Shown: one piece after another, positions 16,150 to 24,372 of the stretch
How the letters are laid out: each line of letters begins with the position of its first letter
Numbering within the stretch: the stretch's first letter is position 1
NCBI GenBank assembly: GCA_002293525.1
Contig: DBDJ01000018.1
Coordinates: forward strand, 62,532 to 126,531
Direction of reading: 5' to 3'
Length of the DNA: 64,000 nt
Source of the DNA: Lachnospiraceae bacterium UBA935
GTDB taxonomy: Bacteria > Bacillota > Clostridia > Lachnospirales > Lachnospiraceae
Notes under the pieces: generated by a model
What the model was told of the DNA's origin: nothing
What the model saw: only the letters and a program-made list of their open reading frames with translations
Database searches by the model: none
Made by a program: the position numbers and the translations under genes

Positions 16150-16830
16150 CTATTCTTTTTCCTCATCTTTCATACAGTAACCAAAGCCCCGGACAGTATG
16201 GATCAGCTTCACGTCGTGACCTTCGTCGATCTTCTTTCGCAGATAGGTAATATATACATCGACGACATTGGTCCCGCCTTCATAATCATAATTCCAGACA
16301 TTATCCTCAATCTTCTGACGCGACAGGATCTTATTCTTGTTACGCAGCAAATACTCCAGCAAAGCATACTCCCTGGCGGTCAGAGAGATTTCTTTGTCCG
16401 CTCGTTTCACGACATGGGTTGCCGTATCAAGCGATAAATCAGCAAGAGAATACACATTGGACGGATTCCCCGAAGATACCCGGACTGCCGCACGGATACG
16501 AGCCGTCAGCTCGTCAAAGGAAAACGGCTTAATGAGATAGTCGTTAGCACCGCTATCAAGCCCTTTAACCTTATCCGATACCGCATCACGGGCAGTCAGG
16601 AAGATGACCGGTGTCATATTGCCCCGGTCCCGCAGCTTTTTCACAGCTTCCAGACCGTCCATTTCCGGCATCATAATGTCCATAACAGCCACGTCATAAG
16701 CCACGGATTCCAGATAGTCCAAGGCCTCCCGCCCGTTAGAACAGCTATCTGCGGCATAGCCTTCGGCATTCAGCTTTTTCACGATAATTTCATTTAGGTC
16801 GGTATCATCCTCAACAATCAATATCCGCAT
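16150..16830 (-). CDS. OmpR-family response regulator
   Basis: A 226-residue regulator with a receiver domain (ILIVEDDTDLNE at the start, phosphoacceptor Asp in VAVMDIMMPEMDG near residue 50, Lys in LIKPFSFDEL near 101) and a C-terminal winged helix (LTAREYALLEYLLRNKNKILSRQKI...VDVYITYLRKKID). The start is ATG 16830 after GAGGTGAAA; a GTG at 16839 would lie inside that ribosome site. It is first in an operon with the kinase. The direct repeats in front of this gene and of the PepSY lipoprotein gene suggest that it controls both. Confidence 0.95.
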   Translation of the reverse strand: MRILIVEDDTDLNEIIVKKLNAEGYAADSCSNGREALDYLESVAYDVAVMDIMMPEMDGLEAVKKLRDRGNMTPVIFLTARDAVSDKVKGLDSGANDYLIKPFSFDELTARIRAAVRVSSGNPSNVYSLADLSLDTATHVVKRADKEISLTAREYALLEYLLRNKNKILSRQKIEDNVWNYDYEGGTNVVDVYITYLRKKIDEGHDVKLIHTVRGFGYCMKDEEKE

Positions 16831-16851
16831 AAGTTTCACCTCGTGATAGAT

Positions 16852-16886
16852 AGTATATCAGATTTATTATTAGAATGGTATTAGAA
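16852..16886 (-). promoter_or_regulatory. Promoter with TTCTAAT direct repeats before the two-component operon
   Basis: On the minus strand TTCTAAT (16886-16880), ACCA, TTCTAAT (16875-16869) is followed eight bases later by TGATATACT, giving a -10 box TATACT at 16857-16852. The arrangement matches the lipoprotein promoter at 14659-14690 almost base for base, so both are probably bound by the same regulator. Confidence 0.75.
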
Positions 16887-16992
16887 AAAACCTCACCAGT
16901 TAACTTTCGTATAAAGTCACATGGTTCTTTTAGTTGACATGACAACGCCCCAGATGCTATGATTATGAGATTAAATACCGGAGGAAAAGCAG

Positions 16993-17514
16993 ATGCGACA
17001 ATTAAGAGAACAAATCAGAAACCAGACCATTACAGCTCTAATGGCAGCAATCATTTTTATTGTCACATGGACACTTAAGATTCCGCTTTCCTTTTTATCG
17101 GGCGGTGCCTATGTAAACCTGGGTGATGTCTGCATCTATATCTGCGCATTTTTACTAGGCGGCCCCAGAACAGCCTTGGCGGCGGCAATCGGCAGCGGGG
17201 CAGCGGACCTGGCATCCGGCGCGGTCATCTATATCGCGCCGACCATGCTGATCAAAGCCCTGATGGGATATATTGCCGCGAAGCTGATGAAAAAACACGG
17301 ATTGAAGGAATACCTGGTCGGCAGTTTTGTCGGCGGTGCCATTATGGTGTGCGGTTATGCCCTGTTTGAATATGTGATGTGGGGGACGGCATATGCTGTC
17401 ACCTCCTTGCCGTTTAACTGCCTGCAATGGGCCGGGAGCTTGATCGCAGCGGCTGCCACCTATGCCATACCCAAGCAGATCAAAACGCAGATGGCGGGAA
17501 AGGCTCAGCCATGA
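16993..17514 (+). CDS. ECF transporter S component (HmpT/PdxU-like)
   Basis: A 173-residue integral membrane protein with five to six hydrophobic segments. An IPLSFLSGGAYVNLGDVCIYICAFLLGGPRTALAAAIGSGAADLASG core resembles energy-coupling-factor substrate-binding subunits of the vitamin-precursor group, where the NLGD-like motif is common. Such proteins capture a vitamin or precursor and use a shared EcfAA'T module encoded elsewhere; no ATPase is nearby. The substrate (hydroxymethylpyrimidine, pyridoxine or other) cannot be settled. No riboswitch was recognised upstream. The stop overlaps the next start by 4 bases. Confidence 0.8.
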   Translation: MRQLREQIRNQTITALMAAIIFIVTWTLKIPLSFLSGGAYVNLGDVCIYICAFLLGGPRTALAAAIGSGAADLASGAVIYIAPTMLIKALMGYIAAKLMKKHGLKEYLVGSFVGGAIMVCGYALFEYVMWGTAYAVTSLPFNCLQWAGSLIAAAATYAIPKQIKTQMAGKAQP

Positions 17515-17984
17515 TTTTATGCACGGAATGCTATATCCAAGAAGAGGGCAAGACCCTGATGCTCTATCGCAATAAAAAGGCGGCTGACATCAATAAAAAT
17601 AAGTGGATCGGTCTTGGCGGCAAATTTGAAGCGGGCGAATCGCCGGAGGAATGCCTGCTGCGGGAGGTCAGGGAAGAAGCGGGCGTCCTGCTTACCGGCT
17701 ACCGGCTCCGCGGGACAATCACATTTGTTGCCGGGGACGGAAGCGAGCCGCTGCTCATCTTTGTCTACACGGCAGATGCTTACGAAGGCGCAGTGGGCAC
17801 CTGTGAGGAAGGCGAGCTTAAGTGGGTGGACACCGACCGGATCGAAGAGCTGAACCTTTGGGAAGGCGACCGCCTGTTCTGGTCCTGGCTGAAAGCGGAA
17901 AGCGGTTTCTTTTCCGCCAAATTCACCTATTGCGGTGACGTTTTAAGCGAACATCAAGTGAGATTTTACATGGAGGGTAAATGA
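17511..17984 (+). CDS. NUDIX hydrolase (MutT/8-oxo-dGTPase-like)
   Basis: A 157-residue protein with a complete Nudix box in GGKFEAGESPEECLLREVREEAG (positions about 42-64; REVREEAG holds the metal-binding glutamates). The start is ATG 17511, overlapping the ECF gene stop; a longer frame beginning at 17427 runs inside that gene and is rejected. The sequence around the box and the final WSWLK...FFSAKF..CGD resemble 8-oxo-dGTP diphosphatases of the MTH1/YtkD type. The exact nucleotide substrate is not fixed by sequence. The next gene again overlaps by 4 bases. Confidence 0.9.
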   Translation: MILCTECYIQEEGKTLMLYRNKKAADINKNKWIGLGGKFEAGESPEECLLREVREEAGVLLTGYRLRGTITFVAGDGSEPLLIFVYTADAYEGAVGTCEEGELKWVDTDRIEELNLWEGDRLFWSWLKAESGFFSAKFTYCGDVLSEHQVRFYMEGK

Positions 17985-18301
17985 TGATTATTACGACAAC
18001 TCCCAATATTGAAGGAAAAAAAATTATTGCTTATCAAGGCATTGTTTTTGGTGAAGTAGTAGCAGGCATTGATTTTATCAAGGATTTTACGGCCGGCATC
18101 ACCAATATTTTCGGCGGCCGTTCGGGCTCTTATGAAGGAGAATTGATCCAGGCCCGTGCGGAAGCGCTGAATGAGCTGCAGGAGCGGGCCCGCAAACTGG
18201 GTGCCAATGCCGTGATCGGCGTGGACCTGGATTATGAAACCATGGGTCAGGGGAATATGATTATGGTGATCGCTTCCGGAACGGCTGTAGTGATTGAATA
18301 A
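17981..18301 (+). CDS. YbjQ/UPF0145 family protein
   Basis: A 106-residue protein of the YbjQ family (once called a heavy-metal-binding domain), with the characteristic GEVVAGIDFIKDFTAGITNIFGGRS and ALNELQERARKLGANAVIGVDLDYE stretches. Members form a small pentameric fold whose biochemical role is not established. It is the last gene of a translationally coupled trio with the ECF S component and the NUDIX enzyme. Confidence 0.9.
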   Translation: MMIITTTPNIEGKKIIAYQGIVFGEVVAGIDFIKDFTAGITNIFGGRSGSYEGELIQARAEALNELQERARKLGANAVIGVDLDYETMGQGNMIMVIASGTAVVIE

Positions 18302-18354
18302 ACAGACACCACTCAGGTAATCTCTGACAAATATTTATATGTAGGCAAGAGGGA

Positions 18355-18373
18355 GTCATAATTGAATTATGAC
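18355..18373 (+). promoter_or_regulatory. 19-bp perfect palindrome before the nucleoside phosphorylase gene
   Basis: GTCATAATT (18355-18363), G, AATTATGAC (18365-18373) is a perfect palindrome 37 bases before the start codon at 18411. Its position and symmetry suggest a dimeric repressor site controlling pyrimidine salvage. No regulator gene for it is in the window. Confidence 0.55.
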
Positions 18374-18410
18374 CGAGACATAATGAGACTTGATAGAGTG
18401 GAGAAAAGAT

Positions 18411-19715
18411 ATGAGGATGTATGATTTACTGCTCAAAAAAAGAAACGGCGGTCGTCTGACCCGCGACGAAATCGGCCATATGGTAAGCCAATATACGGCC
18501 GGACAGATTCCCGACTATCAGATGTCAGCGATGATGATGGCTATCTATTTCCGAGGCATGAACCAAGAGGAAACCTTGTATCTGACCGAAGCCATGGCAG
18601 GAAGCGGCGATACGCTGGATCTGAGCTCCATCGCCGGAGTCAAGGTAGATAAACATAGCACCGGCGGTGTCGGCGACAAGACCTCGCTGGCCTTAGCCCC
18701 CATGGTTGCTGCGTGCGGTGTCAAAGTAGCCAAGATGAGCGGCCGGGGGCTGGGGCATACCGGCGGGACGATTGACAAGCTGGAAAGCTTCCCCGGTTTC
18801 AGCACCGAAATATCGACAGCGCAATTCATCCATAACGTAAATAAGACCGGCATCGCCATCATGGGTCAGACCAAAGAACTGGCACCGGCCGATAAGATGC
18901 TCTATGCCCTTCGTGACGTAACGGCGACCGTAGATAATATGTCACTGATCGCGGCTTCCATCATGAGCAAGAAACTGGCAGCCGGAGCGGATGCCATCGT
19001 ATTGGATGTAAAGACCGGCAGCGGCGCATTCATGAAGACGGAAGCCGATGCCTTTGCCCTGGCGGAAGAGATGGTCAGGATCGGCAATAATGCCGGACGC
19101 AAGACCATTGCCGCCGTCACAGACATGGATCAGCCCTTGGGCTTCGCCGTCGGCAACACCCTAGAGGTAAAAGAAGCCATTGAAACCTTGCATGGCAGGG
19201 GACCGGCAGATTTTGAACAATTATGCGTTACCCTTGGCACCTTGATGCTCATGGCCGGCGGCCTGACTGAAGACACTTCCCAGGCCGAACAAATGATCCG
19301 CGCCACCCTGAAAGACGGCAGTGCTTTACAGAAGCTGGCAGAGTTCATTGAGTCCCAAGGCGGGGACAGTGACTACGTCTATCACCCCGACCGCCTCGCG
19401 TCAGCCCCCATCGTGATCGCCGTACCGGCACCGCAGGATGGCTATATATCAAGAATCACCTGCGATGAGATAGGCCTATCTTCCCTCGTCCTGGGCGGCG
19501 GCCGCATCACCAAGGAAAGCATCATCGACCTGTCGGTGGGCATCGTCCTCAGTAAAAAACCCGGGGATTTCGTCAAAGCAGACGAACCCCTTGCACACAT
19601 CCACGGAAACGATCCGCAAAAGGTCGAAGAAGCAAAGTTACGTCTGCTGCAGGCCTATGCTTTCCGTTCTGATCCGGCAGAACCGCCCACCCTGATAAAA
19701 GGCATTGTCAAATAA
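18411..19715 (+). CDS. pdp: Pyrimidine-nucleoside phosphorylase
   Basis: A 434-residue cytoplasmic enzyme that splits uridine, thymidine or deoxyuridine with phosphate into base and (deoxy)ribose-1-phosphate. It carries the family landmarks KHSTGGVGDKTSLALAPMVAACGVKV and MSGRGLGHTGGTIDKLES, plus DVKTGSGAFMKT, and has the C-terminal barrel-sandwich-like domain with VLGGGR and H.HGNDP. The start is ATG 18411 after GGAGAAAAG. Family length. Whether it prefers thymidine alone (DeoA) or all pyrimidines (Pdp) is judged from the Gram-positive context. Confidence 0.93.
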   Translation: MRMYDLLLKKRNGGRLTRDEIGHMVSQYTAGQIPDYQMSAMMMAIYFRGMNQEETLYLTEAMAGSGDTLDLSSIAGVKVDKHSTGGVGDKTSLALAPMVAACGVKVAKMSGRGLGHTGGTIDKLESFPGFSTEISTAQFIHNVNKTGIAIMGQTKELAPADKMLYALRDVTATVDNMSLIAASIMSKKLAAGADAIVLDVKTGSGAFMKTEADAFALAEEMVRIGNNAGRKTIAAVTDMDQPLGFAVGNTLEVKEAIETLHGRGPADFEQLCVTLGTLMLMAGGLTEDTSQAEQMIRATLKDGSALQKLAEFIESQGGDSDYVYHPDRLASAPIVIAVPAPQDGYISRITCDEIGLSSLVLGGGRITKESIIDLSVGIVLSKKPGDFVKADEPLAHIHGNDPQKVEEAKLRLLQAYAFRSDPAEPPTLIKGIVK

Positions 19716-19808
19716 TATCTGGCAGGCAGTAAGGAGGCACGCAGATCGAGAAAAACAGGTATCAGGAACGGTTATTAGATAAGGGAACAAGTCTACATAG
19801 AACAAGTC

Positions 19809-19838
19809 GTCATAGAACCCCGTCACTTTTCATATAGT
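19809..19838 (+). promoter_or_regulatory. Probable sigma-E type sporulation promoter for yqfC-yqfD
   Basis: GTCATAGA (19809-19816), a 14-base spacer and CATATAGT (19831-19838) match the layout of mother-cell sigma-E promoters (a GKCATATT-like -35, 13-15 bases, a CATACAMT-like -10). It lies about 80 bases before yqfC. yqfC and yqfD belong to the sigma-E regulon in Bacillus subtilis, which supports the call. Confidence 0.65.
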
Positions 19839-19857
19839 GTACAGTCAGGAGAAGAGT

Positions 19858-19905
19858 TCCGCAGCCATTCAAAACAGGCCTTAAGAAGCCCCCGTTTGCT
19901 GCGGA
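19858..19905 (+). other. Long hairpin in the yqfC leader
   Basis: TCCGCAGC (19858-19865) and GCTGCGGA (19898-19905) are perfect complements with a 32-base loop, ending 12 bases before the yqfC start codon. yqfC has only a weak ribosome site here. The rest of 19716-19917 holds no gene. Confidence 0.45.
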
Positions 19906-19917
19906 CGGTACACAAAT

Positions 19918-20202
19918 ATGAGCAAAAACCCCACCCCCAAATCCCCCAAAAAAGAACTCCTCGTAGAATCCTTAAAACTCCCCAAGGATTCCCTGCTGGG
20001 TGCTTCTATCGTCACCGTGACGGGCAATCTTGAAGCCTTTGTGGAAAACTACAAAGGCATGATCGAGTATACCGATGAAAACATCTTACTGCAGGGGAAG
20101 ACCTGTAAAATATCGATTCAGGGAAAAAAACTTTCCATCGACTATTACACCAACGAAGACATGAAAATCAGCGGACGGATCAAATGCGTCCAGTATTTAT
20201 AG
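19918..20202 (+). CDS. yqfC: Sporulation protein YqfC
   Basis: A 94-residue protein of the YqfC/YabP-like family with the typical core LEAFVENYKGMIEYTDENILLQGK and a C-terminal KISGRIKCVQYL. It is produced in the mother cell under sigma-E in Bacillus and is usually encoded directly before yqfD, as here (15 bases apart). Its biochemical role is unknown. The ribosome site is poor and the preceding hairpin may matter for translation. Confidence 0.92.
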   Translation: MSKNPTPKSPKKELLVESLKLPKDSLLGASIVTVTGNLEAFVENYKGMIEYTDENILLQGKTCKISIQGKKLSIDYYTNEDMKISGRIKCVQYL

Positions 20203-20217
20203 GAAAAGGAGTGAGGC

Positions 20218-21459
20218 ATGCTAAAGCTGATTCAATATATAAAAGGCTATGTCATCATCAAGGTTTGGGGCTTTTCGCCGGAACGGTTCATGAATCTGTG
20301 CAGCAATCACCACCTGTTTTTATGGGATATAACCAACCATGGCGACCACTACACCATGTCTATCAGCTTAAAAGACTTCTATAAGCTAAGAACGATTACC
20401 AGAAAAACCGGGACAAGGGCAGTAATACAGAAACGCTGTGGGCTGCCCTTTTTCATACCGAAGCTGAGACGCCGCAAGTTTTTCATTATCGGCCTTTTGG
20501 GAAGCATCCTGTTCTGGATGTGGATGTCGGGATACATATGGGCAATTGAGTTTCAGGGTAATTACTACGTCAGCGAAGATGAGCTTATGGAATTCATGGG
20601 CGGACAGGATATCTATATCGGGATGAAACAAGCGGAAGTCCAGATCGAAGAACTGGAAAAAGCCCTGCGCCGCAATTATGATATTATCACCTGGACTTCC
20701 GCCCGGATCGACGGAACCCGGATGGTGATCCAGATCAAGGAAAATGATCTGCAGCCGATACCGGAGGAAGAGCCGGTCCGGGAAGAAGGGGTCGGCTATG
20801 ATCTGACTGCCGTAAAGGACGGAACGGTAGTCAGCATCATTACCCGGATGGGCGTCCCGTTAGTAACCGAAGGCAGTGAAGTGAAAAAGGGTGACGTGCT
20901 GGTCCAAGGCAGCATCCCGATCTACAATGACGACCAAACGGTGAGGAATTATCAGTACTATGTCGCGGATGCGGATATTTATCTGCAATGCAAGTATGAG
21001 GCAGTAGAAATCCTCCCGATCCGCCATGAGGAAAAACTGTACAGCGGCAAGGAAAAAAAGATCCCGGTTCTTGATATCTTCGGCCGCCGGGTCAAACTCG
21101 GCATGTTCCGGAATCCGTATGTGACATATGACGTGATCGAAGACGTGAAGCAGGTAAAACTGCTGGACAATTATTACCTGCCTATTTTTTACGGCACGAT
21201 TCATGTCCGCGAATATACTGTGATTGAAAAAAAATATTCTAAAGAAGAGGCGAAAACTTATTTTTATACCCGGATCAATAAAATTATGAAAACTTTAATG
21301 GAAAAGGGGGTTCAAATAATAGAAAAAAATGTTACAATGAAAAAAGATATAGAAAACTGGTATGTGAATATTGATTTTGACATAATTGAGAAAACTGGGA
21401 AGTCAGTTCCGGCGCCGTCATGGGTTCCGGAGATAACAGAACCGGCAAGCCAGAGCTAA
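20218..21459 (+). CDS. yqfD: Sporulation protein YqfD
   Basis: A 413-residue membrane-anchored sporulation protein. A cytoplasmic N-terminus (GYVIIKVWGFSPERFMNLC) is followed by one membrane segment (FFIIGLLGSILFWMWMSGYIW, about 89-110). A large extracytoplasmic region resembling SpoIVFA/YqfD-type domains comes next (KEGSEVKKGDVLVQGSIPIYN-like barrel-sandwich stretch near 215-240). It is the partner gene of yqfC and is followed by phoH, the same order as in many Firmicutes. Length is normal for the family. Confidence 0.93.
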   Translation: MLKLIQYIKGYVIIKVWGFSPERFMNLCSNHHLFLWDITNHGDHYTMSISLKDFYKLRTITRKTGTRAVIQKRCGLPFFIPKLRRRKFFIIGLLGSILFWMWMSGYIWAIEFQGNYYVSEDELMEFMGGQDIYIGMKQAEVQIEELEKALRRNYDIITWTSARIDGTRMVIQIKENDLQPIPEEEPVREEGVGYDLTAVKDGTVVSIITRMGVPLVTEGSEVKKGDVLVQGSIPIYNDDQTVRNYQYYVADADIYLQCKYEAVEILPIRHEEKLYSGKEKKIPVLDIFGRRVKLGMFRNPYVTYDVIEDVKQVKLLDNYYLPIFYGTIHVREYTVIEKKYSKEEAKTYFYTRINKIMKTLMEKGVQIIEKNVTMKKDIENWYVNIDFDIIEKTGKSVPAPSWVPEITEPASQS

Positions 21460-21519
21460 GAATCCTGAAGTAGTGATACTTTGGCCAGGCTGCGGACAGG
21501 AACATCAGAAGAGAGGTAT

Positions 21520-22539
21520 ATGGAACGATTCGAAGTGAAGATTCAGATGCCGATAGAGCATATGCAAAATATTTTCGGTCAGTATGACAGCTACATACAG
21601 AAAATCGAAGATGACCTGCAGGTAGTGATCGTGGACCGGGACGGCGGGATCAAAATTACAGGAGACAAAGCGCAGGTGGAAAAGGCAGAGAAGATCATGA
21701 GGCAGCTGGCTGAGGTGTCCCGCCGGGAAAAGACAGTAGAGGAACAAAGCGTTGATTATTATCTTACGATGAGCAAGGAAGAAAAAGGGATGGAAGAGAT
21801 CGGGGCACTGATTGATGAAGACTGTATCTGCCATACCATGAGCGGCAAACCGATACGCCCTAAGACTTTAGGGCAGAAAAAATATGTTGATGCCATCCGG
21901 GACAAGATGATCGTATTTGGCACCGGGCCGGCCGGGACCGGCAAGACCTATCTGGCCATGGCGATGGCCATCACGGCCTTTAAGAAAGAAGAAGTGAGCA
22001 GAATCATTCTCACCAGGCCGGCGATCGAGGCCGGGGAGAAACTGGGTTTTTTGCCGGGTGACCTACAGAGCAAGGTGGATCCTTACTTAAGGCCGCTTTA
22101 TGATGCCCTGCATCAGATCATGGGTGCCGAAAGCTTTATGAAGAACATGGAAAAAGGCCTGATTGAAGTGGCTCCGCTGGCCTATATGCGCGGCCGGACC
22201 CTGGACAATGCTTTTATTATCCTTGATGAAGCCCAGAATACCACGCCGGCCCAGATGAAGATGTTCTTAACCCGGATCGGGTTCGGTTCCAAAGTTATCA
22301 TAACCGGGGATTGCACCCAGAAGGATCTTGCTCCCGGCGTAAAATCCGGCCTGGATGTGGCGATGCAGGTTCTTTCCGGAGTGGCAGATATCGTCTTCTG
22401 CAATATGACCAGCAAGGACGTCGTCAGGCATCCGCTGGTGCAGAAAATCGTCAAAGCCTATGAAGACTATGAGGCACGGGCGCCGAAAAGGACGGATTCC
22501 GTCAAAAAAATAAAGAAGAATACCAAAATGCGTAAATAA
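21520..22539 (+). CDS. phoH: PhoH family ATPase
   Basis: A 339-residue protein with an N-terminal KH-like segment (VDRDGGIKITGDKAQVEKAEKI) and a PhoH ATPase domain: Walker A GPAGTGKTYLAMAMA near residue 134, LTRPAIEAGEKLGFLPGDL, and Walker B AFIILDEAQNTTPAQMKMFL. The start is ATG 21520 after GAGAGGT; the frame also opens at a TTG at 21481 that has no ribosome site. PhoH proteins are predicted RNA-acting ATPases encoded next to ybeY, an endoribonuclease, as they are here two genes on. Confidence 0.95.
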   Translation: MERFEVKIQMPIEHMQNIFGQYDSYIQKIEDDLQVVIVDRDGGIKITGDKAQVEKAEKIMRQLAEVSRREKTVEEQSVDYYLTMSKEEKGMEEIGALIDEDCICHTMSGKPIRPKTLGQKKYVDAIRDKMIVFGTGPAGTGKTYLAMAMAITAFKKEEVSRIILTRPAIEAGEKLGFLPGDLQSKVDPYLRPLYDALHQIMGAESFMKNMEKGLIEVAPLAYMRGRTLDNAFIILDEAQNTTPAQMKMFLTRIGFGSKVIITGDCTQKDLAPGVKSGLDVAMQVLSGVADIVFCNMTSKDVVRHPLVQKIVKAYEDYEARAPKRTDSVKKIKKNTKMRK

Positions 22540-22563
22540 GCAAAGGTTCAGACAGGTTCAGAT

Positions 22564-23751
22564 ATGAAAAAGAAAAAAAACACCCTTATTTCACTGCTGC
22601 TTTTTACCGTGACCGGAACAGTTGCCGGAGGCGCGGCCTATCTATACGGTAAGTCGGTGACGGACATAGCCCGTATCGTCATCATGACCTTGGTCAGTGC
22701 CGGCATTGTCCTGTTCCTGCATGCGGAGGCAAGGGAAAAAAACAGCCTTCTGTATGACAATAAAGAACATTTCGGTCGCTTTGCCCGGTTTTACCTGGCC
22801 GGACTTGCGGCATCCTTGCTTTTTCCCGTCCTGCCGCTCTTCGGCTGGGCCTATCCGGTTATTTTCGTAGTCATGGGACTGGTGAGCAACCAGGTGGTCG
22901 GGATCAGTACCGGAAGTACCTTCCTGCTGCTTTCGGTTCTGTTAGAATCGGCAGGAAGCTATTCGGAGTTTTTTATGTATTTTATCAGCGGCATGGTTGC
23001 GGTTGTTTTGTTTTCCTATGTCGATGAAACCTTCCGGGTGTGGCTGCCGATGCTGGTATCTTTGCTGGTTTTCGTCGTGTGCCTTGCCGCGAATTATTTT
23101 CTGACCGGGGCAGAAGAGATGACCTTTGAAAGTGCTTTTGTCATATCAGCCAATATGCTGGTCTGTATCTTGCTGCTGCTGGTATTCTTGCGGTATTACA
23201 GTTCGGCGGTGGTGAATAAACAGCACGACAAATACATGGAGATCAATGACCCCGAGTGCCCGATCTTAGTGGCTCTCAAACAAAAATCCAAAACCGAGTA
23301 CTATCAGGCAGTACATACGGCATATTTGAGCGACAAGATTGCCAAACGGCTGAAAATCAATGATGCCGCTACCAAGACCTGCGGCTACTATCATAAAATC
23401 GGCACCTTAAAAGGGAGCAATTCCTGGGCTGCCATCTATGAGGTCTGTCAGGAGTTCCATTTCCCGCCGGATGCCATTGCTCTGTTAAAAGAATACACCG
23501 ACAAGGAAAGCTATCTGACGTCAAAAGAAGCTACGGTAGTACTGTTTGCGGATACGCTGGTAGCTTCCATACTGTATCTTTTTTCCAAGGATCCCAAAGT
23601 GCAACCGGACTATAACCAGATTATCGAGGCAATCTATCAGAAAAAGCAGGAAAGCGGTATTCTGGACAAAAGCAAGATTACTATGGGCGAATTAAAAGAA
23701 ATGAAAAAACTGCTAATGGAGGAAAAACTCTATTATGACTTTTTACGTTGA
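22564..23751 (+). CDS. 7TM-HD-like membrane protein in the PgpH/YqfF position, HD motif degenerate
   Basis: A 395-residue protein with seven predicted membrane segments in the first 215 residues (about 7-25, 33-52, 75-94, 97-125, 134-152, 158-177, 190-210). The cytoplasmic domain follows the layout of the HD domain of PgpH/YqfF c-di-AMP phosphodiesterases (NDPECPILVALK..., HTAYLSDKIAKRL, then YYHKIG). The large extracellular 7TMR-HDED domain of PgpH (normal length about 700) is absent. The hallmark YYHDIGK reads YYHKIGT, replacing the metal-binding aspartate by lysine. The gene stands between phoH and ybeY, the usual yqfF site. It is probably catalytically inactive or altered; assignment rests on position and remnant motifs. 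Confidence 0.75.
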   Translation: MKKKKNTLISLLLFTVTGTVAGGAAYLYGKSVTDIARIVIMTLVSAGIVLFLHAEAREKNSLLYDNKEHFGRFARFYLAGLAASLLFPVLPLFGWAYPVIFVVMGLVSNQVVGISTGSTFLLLSVLLESAGSYSEFFMYFISGMVAVVLFSYVDETFRVWLPMLVSLLVFVVCLAANYFLTGAEEMTFESAFVISANMLVCILLLLVFLRYYSSAVVNKQHDKYMEINDPECPILVALKQKSKTEYYQAVHTAYLSDKIAKRLKINDAATKTCGYYHKIGTLKGSNSWAAIYEVCQEFHFPPDAIALLKEYTDKESYLTSKEATVVLFADTLVASILYLFSKDPKVQPDYNQIIEAIYQKKQESGILDKSKITMGELKEMKKLLMEEKLYYDFLR

Positions 23752-24301
23752 AGAGGAATGCCGGCTGTTCCCTGATGCTGAAGCTGATCAAGAAGAATCA
23801 AGTCCCACAGAATCAAGTTCCGCAGAATGCTGCCAGGAAAAGTTTGCTATAGCCGAAGTCGCCGGCCAGGTCATGGAAGCGGTACTGGCGGAAGAAAACT
23901 GTCCTTATGAAGCTCAGGTGAATCTCTTGTTAACAGACAATGAGGGGATCAGGGGCTATAATAAAGAATATCGGGGAATCGACGAACCGACGGACGTGCT
24001 TTCTTTTCCGGGCCTCATCTTCGCGGCGGCAGCTGATTTTGCCATAGCCGAAAAGCCGGGAAGTCCGGCCTTCGACCCCGAAAACGGGGAGCTGCTTTTG
24101 GGCGACATTATCATTTCAGTGGAAAAGCTCCGGTCTCAGGCCGCCGATTATGGGCATAGCCTGAAAAGGGAACTGGCATTTTTAGTGGCCCACAGTATCT
24201 TCCATCTATGCGGCTATGACCATCAAAGCCCTGAGGATGCCCTGGGCATGGAAGAAAAACAGGAGAAAATACTGCAGATGCTGGGAATATCCCGGGTATA
24301 G
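23735..24301 (+). CDS. ybeY: Endoribonuclease YbeY (16S rRNA maturation)
   Basis: A 188-residue protein with the zinc-binding motif HSIFHLCGYDH near residue 150 (family HGxxHLxGYDH; the second position is Ser instead of Gly) and the conserved EPTDVLSFP. It overlaps the preceding gene by 17 bases, suggesting coupling. Residues 12-35 form a Glu/Ser-rich insertion not usual in the family. YbeY acts in ribosome quality control and 16S 3'-end processing. Confidence 0.93.
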   Translation: MTFYVEEECRLFPDAEADQEESSPTESSSAECCQEKFAIAEVAGQVMEAVLAEENCPYEAQVNLLLTDNEGIRGYNKEYRGIDEPTDVLSFPGLIFAAAADFAIAEKPGSPAFDPENGELLLGDIIISVEKLRSQAADYGHSLKRELAFLVAHSIFHLCGYDHQSPEDALGMEEKQEKILQMLGISRV

Positions 24302-24372
24302 GTCACCCAAGGAGCATGGCCGGCTGGCAGTAACCATAAATCACCTTTGCGGTTTTTGACAAGGAGGCACGG

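Noticed and set aside
16887..16992. A TPP or other riboswitch before the ECF S component
   Set aside because: The 100-base leader shows no TPP (CUGAGA) or other known aptamer core.
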